DNA from: Micromonospora sp. WMMD1102
Lineage (GTDB): Bacteria > Actinomycetota > Actinomycetes > Mycobacteriales > Micromonosporaceae
Length of the DNA stretch: 64,000 nucleotides
Direction of reading: 5' to 3'
Assembly: GCF_029626265.1 (NCBI RefSeq)
Contig: NZ_JARUBN010000001.1
Span: 7,877,001-7,941,000 of the forward strand
The translations under genes were made by a program, and so were the position numbers. The notes under the pieces are model-generated. The model did not search any database, was not told where the DNA came from, and saw only the letters and a program-made list of their open reading frames with translations. Shown here piece by piece: positions 17,258 to 24,604 of this stretch. Each line of letters begins with the position of its first letter. The first letter of the stretch is position 1.

Positions 17258-19624
17258 ATGCTGACAATCGAGTCCGGGCTGACTACCGCCCAGGTCGCCG
17301 AGCGGATCGTGGCGGGGCAGGTCAACGACGTACCGGTGCGGTCGGCCAGGAGCGTCGGGGAGATCGTCAAGGCGAACCTGTTCACCCGGATCAACGCGAT
17401 CATGGGTGTGCTGTTCGGGGTGATCCTCGCGGTCGGCCCGATCCAGGACGCGCTCTTCGGCGGCGTGATCATCGCCAACACCCTGATCGGCGTGGTCCAG
17501 GAGCTGCGGGCCAAGCGCACCCTGGACCGGCTCGCTATCGTCGGCGCCGCCCGCCCGGTGGTACGCCGGGACGGCGACGCCGTCGAGGTGACCGCCGCCG
17601 ACCTGGTGCTGGACGACCTCGTCGAGCTGGGACCCGGCGACCAGATAGCCGTCGACGGGGTGGTGGTCGAGGGCGAGCAGCTGGAGGTCGACGAGTCGCT
17701 GCTGACCGGCGAGGCCGACCCGGTGGTCAAGCAGCCCGGTGACCCGCTGCTCTCCGGCAGCTTCGTCGCCGCCGGTACCGGGGCGATGCGGGCCACCAAG
17801 GTCGGCCGGGCGGCGTACGCGGCCCGGCTCGCCGAGGAGGCCAGCCGGTTCACCCTGGTCGACTCGGAACTGCGCGGCGGGCTGAACACCATCCTGCGGT
17901 TCGTCACCTGGCTGATCGTGCCGACCGGACTGGCCCTGATCGTCAGCCAGTACCTGGTCAACTCCGACGACCTGCCGGAGGCGGTCCGCCGGATGGTCGC
18001 CGGCCTGGTGCCGATGGTGCCGGAAGGGCTGGTCCTGCTCACCTCGGTGGCGTTCGCGGTCGGGGTGATCCGGCTCGGCCGGCGGCGCTGCCTGGTGCAG
18101 GAACTGCCGGCGATCGAGGGACTGGCCCGGGTCAGCGTGGTCTGCCTGGACAAGACCGGCACCCTCACCGACGCGGCGATGACGGTGGCCGAGGTACGCC
18201 GGCTCGACCCGACCGCCCCGGTGCCGGAGCTGCTCGGCCTGCTCGGTGCCGCCGACGAGCGGCCGAACGCCAGCCTCCGGGCGGTCGTCGAGGCGTACCC
18301 GGCGCCGCGTGGATGGCGGATCGCGGAGCGGGTGCCGTTCTCGTCCGCCCGGAAGTGGGGCGGGGCCACCCTCGTCGATCCGGACGGGGCCATCGGGCGG
18401 TGGCGGCTCGGCGCCCCCGACGTACTGCTGCCGGCCGGCCACCCCGCGCTCACCGAGGCGGACGCGTACGGCGAGCGAGGCCTGCGGGTACTGCTACTCG
18501 CCCGCTCAGACTCCACCACCCCGGGTAAGGAAGGGCCCCCGCTACAACAGAAAACGATAAGCGGGGGCCCTTCCTTACACCCGGTGGCGCTGGTGGTGCT
18601 CGCCCAGCGGCTCCGCCCGGAGGCGCCGGACACGCTGCGCTACTTCGCCGAGCAGGGGGTGGCGGTGAAGGTCCTCTCCGGCGACAACGCCCGCTCGGTC
18701 GGTGCGGTCGCCCGCAGCCTCGGGCTGCCCGGCGCCGAACACCCGGTCGACGCCCGGGAACTGCCGACCGATCCGGCGGAACTCGCCGAGGTGGTGCAGC
18801 GGCACACCGTGTTCGGCCGGGTCGGGCCGCAGCAGAAGCGGGACCTGGTGGCGGTGCTCCAGGCCGCCGGGCACACGGTGGCGATGACCGGGGACGGGGT
18901 CAACGACGTACTCGCGCTCAAGGACGCGGACATCGGGGTGGCGATGGGCTCGGGGAGTCCGGCCAGCCGGGCGGTGGCCCAGATCGTGCTGCTGGACGAC
19001 AACTTCGGTGCGCTGCCGGCGGTGGTCGCGCAGGGGCGGCGGGTGATCGGCAACATCGAACGGGTCGCGAACCTGTTCCTGACCAAGACCGTCTACTCGG
19101 TGCTGCTGGCCGTGACGGTGGTGCTGAGCCAGGTGCCGTACCCGTTCCTGCCCCGGCACCTGACCATCATCTCGTCGCTGACCATCGGCATCCCGGCGTT
19201 CTTCCTGGCGCTGGCCCCGAACACGGAACGGGCCCGGTCCGGCTTCGTCAGCCGGGTGCTGCGGTTCGCCGTACCGTCCGGGGTGGTGGCGATGGCGGCG
19301 ACGCTCACGTCGTACCTGTTCGCCCGGAGTGTCTATGACGGCGACCTGGCGGCGGAGACCTCGGCGGCGACGCTCACCCTCTTCCTGGTCGGGCTCTGGG
19401 CGGTGGCGATCATCGCCCGGCCGTACACCTGGTGGCGGATCCTGCTGGTGCTGGCCCTCGGGTGCGCGTTCGCGGTCATCCTGGTGGTGCCGTTCCTCCA
19501 GGACTTCTTCCAGCTGAACCTGGTCGGCACGACCGCGCCGGCCGTGGCGGTGGGGCTCGCGGTCGCCGCCGGAGCGTTGCTGGAACTGGTCCGGCTCGTG
19601 TCACGTCGCGGCGTACGCCGGTGA
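17258..19624 (+). CDS. CtpE-like P-type cation-transporting ATPase
   Basis: Membrane pump that moves cations using an aspartyl-phosphate intermediate. The 788-residue protein shows ANLFTRINAIMGVLF (first helices), DESLLTGEADPV (actuator loop), PMVPEGLVLLTSVAFAVG (transport helix), CLDKTGTLTD (phosphorylated Asp), SSARKWGG (nucleotide domain), GDGVNDVLALKDADIGVAMG (hinge) and six late helices. The PEGL helix and overall length match actinobacterial CtpE, reported as a calcium pump in mycobacteria. A 54-bp palindrome at 18525-18578 adds 18 in-frame codons (starting around GKEGPPLQQ) in the nucleotide domain, which is very unusual for this family. Confidence 0.88.
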   Translation: MLTIESGLTTAQVAERIVAGQVNDVPVRSARSVGEIVKANLFTRINAIMGVLFGVILAVGPIQDALFGGVIIANTLIGVVQELRAKRTLDRLAIVGAARPVVRRDGDAVEVTAADLVLDDLVELGPGDQIAVDGVVVEGEQLEVDESLLTGEADPVVKQPGDPLLSGSFVAAGTGAMRATKVGRAAYAARLAEEASRFTLVDSELRGGLNTILRFVTWLIVPTGLALIVSQYLVNSDDLPEAVRRMVAGLVPMVPEGLVLLTSVAFAVGVIRLGRRRCLVQELPAIEGLARVSVVCLDKTGTLTDAAMTVAEVRRLDPTAPVPELLGLLGAADERPNASLRAVVEAYPAPRGWRIAERVPFSSARKWGGATLVDPDGAIGRWRLGAPDVLLPAGHPALTEADAYGERGLRVLLLARSDSTTPGKEGPPLQQKTISGGPSLHPVALVVLAQRLRPEAPDTLRYFAEQGVAVKVLSGDNARSVGAVARSLGLPGAEHPVDARELPTDPAELAEVVQRHTVFGRVGPQQKRDLVAVLQAAGHTVAMTGDGVNDVLALKDADIGVAMGSGSPASRAVAQIVLLDDNFGALPAVVAQGRRVIGNIERVANLFLTKTVYSVLLAVTVVLSQVPYPFLPRHLTIISSLTIGIPAFFLALAPNTERARSGFVSRVLRFAVPSGVVAMAATLTSYLFARSVYDGDLAAETSAATLTLFLVGLWAVAIIARPYTWWRILLVLALGCAFAVILVVPFLQDFFQLNLVGTTAPAVAVGLAVAAGALLELVRLVSRRGVRR
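18525..18578. repeat. 54-bp palindromic element, copy 2 (inside a gene)
   Basis: Arms GTAAGGAAGGGCCCCCGCT (18525-18543) and AGCGGGGGCCCTTCCTTAC (18560-18578) are perfect 19-base complements with a 16-base loop. The outer 15 bases are identical to copy 1 at 6617-6670, and the total length is the same. Being a multiple of three with no stop in this frame, it is translated as an insert in the P-type ATPase. Confidence 0.88.
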
Positions 19625-19625
19625 G

Positions 19626-19667
19626 TCCCGACTACTCGCCGAGGCGGCACGAATTGGTGAGTCGGGA
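19626..19667. terminator. Weak hairpin after the P-type ATPase
   Basis: TCCCGACT (19626-19633) pairs with AGTCGGGA (19660-19667) across a 26-base loop just after the ATPase stop. The large loop makes this a weak terminator candidate. Confidence 0.3.
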
Positions 19668-19818
19668 GTGGACCCCTTTCTCGTAACGTCGTTGTCGGCC
19701 GGGAAAAACCCAGGTCGGAAACGGGTCGCCCGCCGAAGGAAAACGAATTCGGGAACTGTCGGGGAATTGACAGTACGGGCGATCCGGACATGGAGCGAGA
19801 ACGAGGAGAGGCTGCCCG

Positions 19819-20688
19819 ATGTACGTACGACAGAATGGCGCTGGGCGGGTCCGGCGGATCGCCACCACGGCGGGCCTGGCGTCCGCCGCGCTGCTGGTGA
19901 GCCAGTTGCTGGTCACGCCGGCCAGCGCGGTACCCGGCCTGGTCTTGAAGGTGACGGGCGGCCAGAGCGACAGCGAGTGGAAGACGACGAACGCCCAGTG
20001 CCCGGTCGGCACGACGGTGCTCGGCGGCGGCGGCCGGATCGTGAACGGCAACGGCCAGGTCACGATGGACACCATGCTGCCGCTGGTCGGCGGCGGGGCG
20101 TGGTCGGTGACCGGTCGGGAGGACGGCACCGGCTACGGCAACGACTGGTCGATCACCACAAGTGCGCTCTGCGCACCGGAGCCGGCCGGTCTGGAGACCC
20201 GCACCCAGTTCTCGGACCACAACTCCAACGTGGGCAAGACGATGGACGTCGAGTGCCCGCCCGGCAAGAAGGTCCTCGGGCTCGGTGCGGAGATGTCCGG
20301 CGGCCTGGGCCGGGTCGTCATCGACGACCTGCGGCCGAACGCCGACCTGACCGGCATCACGGTGGCCGGGATGGAGGACGGCGGGCCAAACTACCTCGAC
20401 AAGTGGACGATGGTCGGCAAGGCGATCTGCGCGACCCCGCCGGCCGGACTGGTCCGGATCACCGGCTTCGGGGTGCTGGACTCGACCACTCCGAAGAGCG
20501 CGGTCGCGCGCTGCCCGGAGGGGAAGCGGGTGCACGGCGTCGGCGGTGAGATCGACAACGGTCAGGGTGAGGTGCGGATGACCGCGATGTGGGCGAACTC
20601 GTCGACCACGGTCACCGTGACCGGTGCCGAGGAGGAGGGCGGCTACGGCAACTCCTGGGCCGTCAAGGCGTACGCGATCTGCGCCTGA
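19819..20688 (+). CDS. Secreted protein with three tandem repeats
   Basis: A 289-residue exported protein with a Sec signal ending PASAVPG. The mature part is three copies of an 80-90 residue unit. Each contains a Cys-Pro turn and a GGG/GLG element (CPVGTTVLGGGGRI, CPPGKKVLGLGAEM, CPEGKRVHGVGGEI), a valine-rich strand, a GYGNDW/GYGNSW-type segment, and ends ALCA / AICA / AICA. Each unit thus has one internal and one terminal cysteine that could pair. GAGGAGAG precedes the ATG. The family is common in secreted actinobacterial proteins, but its function is unknown to me. Confidence 0.7.
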   Translation: MYVRQNGAGRVRRIATTAGLASAALLVSQLLVTPASAVPGLVLKVTGGQSDSEWKTTNAQCPVGTTVLGGGGRIVNGNGQVTMDTMLPLVGGGAWSVTGREDGTGYGNDWSITTSALCAPEPAGLETRTQFSDHNSNVGKTMDVECPPGKKVLGLGAEMSGGLGRVVIDDLRPNADLTGITVAGMEDGGPNYLDKWTMVGKAICATPPAGLVRITGFGVLDSTTPKSAVARCPEGKRVHGVGGEIDNGQGEVRMTAMWANSSTTVTVTGAEEEGGYGNSWAVKAYAICA

Positions 20689-20703
20689 TCCCAGCGGCAC
20701 GTC

Positions 20704-20743
20704 CGGATCCCCGCTTCCCCGGCCAGGGCGGAGCGGGGATCCG
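20704..20743 (+). terminator. Terminator hairpin after the triple-repeat secreted protein
   Basis: CGGATCCCCGCT (20704-20715) pairs perfectly with AGCGGGGATCCG (20732-20743), a 12-bp stem with a 16-base loop, 15 bases after the stop codon. Confidence 0.75.
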
Positions 20744-20880
20744 CTGTTCATTCGGCTCGGGCGAGGTGCCCACCGATTTGATCTATCCACTTCCCGATTC
20801 AAAAACGTCTATGGGACGAAATGCGGTACTATTCACTCGATCCATTACGTAGTGAAATGATCTCATTATGCGGAGGAGTG

Positions 20881-21193
20881 ATGGGTGGTCCGCAGTTCGA
20901 AGTCGATCCGGATCGGGTAGAGGCTGTCGCAACCGAGATCACCCAGGTCGCGGAATCGCTGCGCAAGGCGCGTACGGTTCGGGAGCCTGGCCTGGGTCCG
21001 GCAGTGAGCCAGGCGGCAGGCTGGTCGTCGGCGGACGCCGCCCCGGGCTGCGGCGACGTCCTGGGCGGCCTTTCTCGACCGACTGGCCTCCTCGGCGGAC
21101 CGGTTGGCCGCCCGGCTGCGGTCAGCGGCGCTCGCCTACCAGGCCAGCGACGCGCGCGCCGAGGCGAGCCTGCGGAAGCAGTACGCCGAATGA
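20881..21193 (+). pseudogene. WXG100/ESX-like small protein, frameshifted
   Basis: Starts at ATG 20881 behind GGAGGAG and encodes MGGPQFEVDPDRVEAVATEI, a typical start for ESX-type four-helix partners, through QAAGWSSADAA. A run of four C at 21041-21044 then shifts the frame. Dropping one C continues RAAATSWAAFLDRLASSAD to KQYAE and a TGA at 21191-21193, about 103 residues with a central TSW segment. This stop overlaps the ATG of the hydrolase gene (ATGA), supporting the repaired reading. As written, the first frame runs on and fuses to the next gene. It may be a real mutation or a base-count error. Confidence 0.7.
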
Positions 21194-22917
21194 GCGTACT
21201 GACCCTGGCCGACCTGCTCGCCGCCGATCCGGCTTCGTTCGCCGTGGCCGCCGCCACCTGGGAACAGCTGACCCGGGATCTGGACGACGTCGCCGAGGAA
21301 CTGGTCCACCAGACCCGCGCCCTGGAGTACGCCTGGCCGCACGGATCCGGCTCGGAGGCGGCCTACACAGCGGCCGCCACCCTCCGCTCCGAGGTGAGTA
21401 ACGCCTACCCTCCGGCGCGGCGGATTCATCAGGCGCTGAGCCGGCACGCCGACGGGATGCGCGGCTACGCCGGACAGGCGAGGGAAATCGTCGCCGCCGC
21501 GCGACGTGCGGGTTACGCGGTGGACGGCACGACAGGGCTGGTGACCGCGGCATCGCCCGGCAGTTTCGGCGGCGCGGACGTCATGGTGGCCAACCAGGCG
21601 GCCATCGCGGCGCAGGCCGAGCGGTATGCCGACGAACTCGCCACGGTGCTGGACCAGGCCCGACCACTGGACGACAGCACCGCCAGCGCGATCAGTGTCG
21701 AACTCCCACAGCCTGAGCGGGGTTTCGGTCGTGCCAAAGCACCCGATATCGGACGGGAGGAGATCGCTGGTCAGCAGGGCCGCCCGGCCCGGGAGGTCAA
21801 CGACTGGTGGACCGGCCTCACCCCCGAGCAGCAGGAACGGGCCATCCAGCAGTACCCGGATCTAATCGGCTGGCTGGACGGCGTACCGGCCACGGACCGG
21901 GACGCCGCCAACCGGATCTCGCTGGACCGACATCAGGACGAGTTGCAACGCCGGGAAACCGAGCTGGCCAACCAACTGGCCCAGCTGCGATCCGATCCCG
22001 GCGAAACGGACGCGGAGCGAACAGCGGCCAGCCGGGAGATCTGGCGGCTCACCGAGGAGCTACAGGGGATCGACCGGCAACAGGCCACGCTGGACAAGGT
22101 CGACGCCACGCTCACCCGACTAGGTGACCGAGGGCTGTTGCTCGGCATCGATCCGGCTGGCGACGGAAAGGCGATCGTCGCGGTAGGCAACCCGGACTCC
22201 GCCACGCACACCGCCGTCTGGGTCCCGGGTACCAGCACCGAGTTGACCGACATCCGGAGCAACGTGCAGCGGGTGGAGAACCTCCAGCGCGCGGCCGACG
22301 CGTTGACGGCCGCGCCAGGCGATGTCTCGACGATCATGTGGCTGGGGTACGACGCTCCGGAGCTGGGCGTGTCGATGGGAACGGGCGGCCGGGCCGAGCA
22401 GGGCGCGGCGGCACTGGCGCCGTTCGTGGACGGCCTTCGGGTCACCTACGAGGGTGGCGGCTCGCAGCACCTCACCGCGATCGGGCACAGCTACGGATCG
22501 GCGGTGCTGGGCGAGGCGGCGCAGCGCGGTGGCGGCCTCGCCGTGGACGACTTCGTTACCGCGGGCAGCCCCGGCGTACGCGTCGAGCACGCCAGCGACC
22601 TCGGCCTCCCGCCCGGCCACGTCTGGGCCGGCTCCGCCGTCGACGACGGAGTGTCCGAGCCGGTCGACACCCACGGGAAGTACGGCAGCGGCATCCCGCT
22701 TCTCGGACCACACCTGGTCGACGCCTACGACGACACACACGGGGGCAGCCCGCACGAGCAGGAGTTCGGCGCCAACCGTTTCCACGTCGACACGAGCGGC
22801 CACAGCGCCTACTGGCAGGAGGGCAGCGCCAGCCTGCAGAACCAGGCCGGCATCGTCGTCGGCCGGTACGAGATCGTCGGGCTGGATCACGGCCTGCCGC
22901 CGCACGGATGGCGGTGA
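21190..22917 (+). CDS. ESX-associated alpha/beta hydrolase (DUF1023-like)
   Basis: A 575-residue protein. The first 190 residues are helical and WXG-like (SFAVAAATWEQLTRDLDDVAEEL, RALEYAWPHGSGSEAAY), followed by a coiled-coil (RRETELANQLAQLRSD, TEELQGIDRQQATLDKV, about 250-310) and a C-terminal alpha/beta hydrolase with the nucleophile elbow IGHSYGSAVLGEA and a late His in NRFHVDTSGHSAYW. The family, which I know as DUF1023, is often encoded with WXG proteins in actinobacteria. It may be exported by a type VII system or act as a toxin-like hydrolase. Overlaps both the WXG-like gene and the lipoprotein gene by four bases or less. Confidence 0.8.
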   Translation: MSVLTLADLLAADPASFAVAAATWEQLTRDLDDVAEELVHQTRALEYAWPHGSGSEAAYTAAATLRSEVSNAYPPARRIHQALSRHADGMRGYAGQAREIVAAARRAGYAVDGTTGLVTAASPGSFGGADVMVANQAAIAAQAERYADELATVLDQARPLDDSTASAISVELPQPERGFGRAKAPDIGREEIAGQQGRPAREVNDWWTGLTPEQQERAIQQYPDLIGWLDGVPATDRDAANRISLDRHQDELQRRETELANQLAQLRSDPGETDAERTAASREIWRLTEELQGIDRQQATLDKVDATLTRLGDRGLLLGIDPAGDGKAIVAVGNPDSATHTAVWVPGTSTELTDIRSNVQRVENLQRAADALTAAPGDVSTIMWLGYDAPELGVSMGTGGRAEQGAAALAPFVDGLRVTYEGGGSQHLTAIGHSYGSAVLGEAAQRGGGLAVDDFVTAGSPGVRVEHASDLGLPPGHVWAGSAVDDGVSEPVDTHGKYGSGIPLLGPHLVDAYDDTHGGSPHEQEFGANRFHVDTSGHSAYWQEGSASLQNQAGIVVGRYEIVGLDHGLPPHGWR

Positions 22918-23417
22918 TGAGCATGGTCGACGCGGTCAGCCGCACGGTGCTGGCTGCCGGCCTCGCTGGCGTGCTGCTGGCGGGCTGCGGTTCCGGCCGG
23001 AACGGAGATGACATGCGAGAGGTCAACCAGGCCGACGCCAGCGAGCTGGTCGAAGGGTACGGCCGACAGGTCTTCGGCGCCGTCCACGCCCCGGCCCAGG
23101 GGCTCGACCCCATTCCGAACCCCTGCGACGGCAGCTTCGGTGAGGTCTCCGGGACCGTCTATTCGATGGTCGGTCACGGCCAGATTCCAGTGCCAGCGGC
23201 GGAACAGGTCGGCACCCTCGCCCGGCTTCGCGACCACTGGCAACGGCACGGTTATTCCGTTGAGGAAGACCGGGTGTTCCCGGATGGCCGGACTGGAACG
23301 GTGGCCGTACGCAATCCGGTCGACGGGGTGCGCATCCGGGTTACCAGTACCGAACCGCCGACCATGTTCGCGCTGATGATCTCGACGCCCTGCTACCGCT
23401 CGGACGAACCACTCTGA
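22917..23417 (+). CDS. Lipoprotein of the ESX-like cassette
   Basis: A 166-residue protein with signal and lipobox LLAGC (about residues 22-26) that lies in an ATGA overlap with the hydrolase stop. The mature part holds NPCDGSFGEVSG and a late STPCYRSDE, giving two cysteines, and a middle segment LRDHWQRHGYSVEED with the look of a small alpha/beta domain. Similar lipoproteins follow DUF1023 hydrolases in other actinobacteria, where they may serve as immunity or anchoring factors; this is inference from position. Confidence 0.7.
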   Translation: MSMVDAVSRTVLAAGLAGVLLAGCGSGRNGDDMREVNQADASELVEGYGRQVFGAVHAPAQGLDPIPNPCDGSFGEVSGTVYSMVGHGQIPVPAAEQVGTLARLRDHWQRHGYSVEEDRVFPDGRTGTVAVRNPVDGVRIRVTSTEPPTMFALMISTPCYRSDEPL

Positions 23418-23422
23418 AGTGG

Positions 23423-23586
23423 CAGGTCAGCGATGCAGGAGTGGGTGGCCCAGGCTGTACGCCTCGACCTCCGCCCCGGTCCACCAGTTGACCGCGTTCA
23501 GCGCGACAAGCGTCCGGTGGTACGGCGGCTTGCGCTGCACGGTGTACGACAGCTCCAGCTCGACCACCAGCCCGCTGTCGGCGTCC
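23423..23586. repeat. Direct repeat copy A (164 bp)
   Basis: Matches 24441-24604 with about nine differences counted by eye. The two copies, 1018 bases apart and in the same orientation, flank the dihydrofolate-reductase-like gene. Confidence 0.85.
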
Positions 23587-23630
23587 TGCCTGGCCACCGG
23601 CGCCTGCGCCGGGAACCCAGCCAGTGCCAT
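23427..23630 (-). pseudogene. Fragment duplicating the 3' end of the FG-GAP gene
   Basis: A 67-residue frame whose last 50 residues (RQDADSGLVVELELSYTVQR through TGAEVEAYSLGHPLLHR) nearly match the C-terminus of the FG-GAP protein encoded at 24445-26142. The start of the frame is unrelated. It looks like a stranded gene end rather than a working gene. Confidence 0.7.
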
Positions 23631-23792
23631 ACGGCTTCATCCGGCCGCTGTCCGCCAACTCGCACCCGGCCGGGTGCGGAGGCGGAACCGACCGGGTGCG
23701 GAGGTGAGAGAAGTAACCTCGGAGCCCGATGTCGAAAATTCGGTCCGGCCTTCGTTGTGTTGACGGGAGATCCGAACGAAGGGAACAGGACA

Positions 23793-24392
23793 ATGGGCAA
23801 GGTAACCACCGGCGGCACGATGTCGATCGACGGCTACATCGCCGGCCCCGCGGAGAGTGGCTTCGATCTGCTGTTCCAGTGGTACGGCAACGGTGACGTC
23901 GAGATTCCGACCGCCAGTCCGGACGTGCCGCCGCTGCGGCTGTCCGCCGCGAGCGCGGACCTCGTCCAGGAGGAGTGGGGCAACACCGGTGCCCTGGTCG
24001 TCGGCCGGCACCTCTATGACATGACAAACGCCTGGGGTGGCCGGCATCCGATGAACGTCACGGTGGTGGTGCTCACCCATAACCCACCTGAGAACCGACC
24101 GGCGGCGGACGAGAACTTCGTCTTCGTGACCGAGGGCATCGAGGCCGCCGTCGCGAGGGCGCAGGAGATCGCCGGCGACAGGACGGTCGTCGTCAACGGC
24201 GGCCAGATGGCCCGGCAGGCCCTCGAAGCCGGCCTGCTCGACGAGATCGGCATCGAACTCGTACCAGTGGTGCTCGGCAGCGGCACGCCGCTCTTCGCCG
24301 ACCTCGGCGCCGTACCCGCGCAGTTCGAGGGCCCGACCAAGGTGGTGGAGGGCGTGGGCGTCACCCACCTGCGGTACCGCGTCAGGAAGTGA
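23793..24392 (+). CDS. Dihydrofolate-reductase-like (RibD C-terminal) protein
   Basis: A 199-residue protein of the DHFR / RibD C-terminal fold. It shows MSIDGYIAGP at the start, GALVVGRHLYDMTNAWGG, a dinucleotide-binding stretch VVVNGGQMARQALEAGLLDE, and the closing ELVPVVLGSGTPLF. These stand-alone proteins reduce unknown substrates with NADPH and are widespread in actinobacteria. AAGGGA precedes ATG 23793. The gene lies alone between two direct repeats of the 3' end of the neighbouring FG-GAP gene, which suggests it was inserted or rearranged there. Confidence 0.85.
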   Translation: MGKVTTGGTMSIDGYIAGPAESGFDLLFQWYGNGDVEIPTASPDVPPLRLSAASADLVQEEWGNTGALVVGRHLYDMTNAWGGRHPMNVTVVVLTHNPPENRPAADENFVFVTEGIEAAVARAQEIAGDRTVVVNGGQMARQALEAGLLDEIGIELVPVVLGSGTPLFADLGAVPAQFEGPTKVVEGVGVTHLRYRVRK

Positions 24393-24440
24393 CCCGGAGC
24401 CCCGCCGGTGACCGGGGTTCCTCGCCCGGTCACCGGCGAT

Positions 24441-24604
24441 CAGGTCAGTTGTGCAGGAGCGTGTGGCCCAGGCTGTACGCCTCGAACTCCGCGCCGGTCC
24501 ACCAGTCGACCGCGTTCAGCGCGACAAGCGTCCGGTGGTACGGCGGCTTGCGCTGCACGGTGTACGACAGCTTCAGCTCGACCACCAGCCCGCTGTCGGC
24601 GTCC
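24441..24604. repeat. Direct repeat copy B (164 bp), 3' end of the FG-GAP gene
   Basis: Partner of 23423-23586. It contains the last 53 codons of the FG-GAP gene and its stop. Confidence 0.85.

Noticed and set aside
16009..18633. Long minus-strand frame over the P-type ATPase start and kinase
   Set aside because: Composition is Ser/Arg/Thr runs and it crosses two real genes; a shadow.
20821..22917. A single 698-residue protein
   Set aside because: The N-terminal part matches a WXG100-like protein only after a one-base correction, and an ATGA overlap marks the real hydrolase start.
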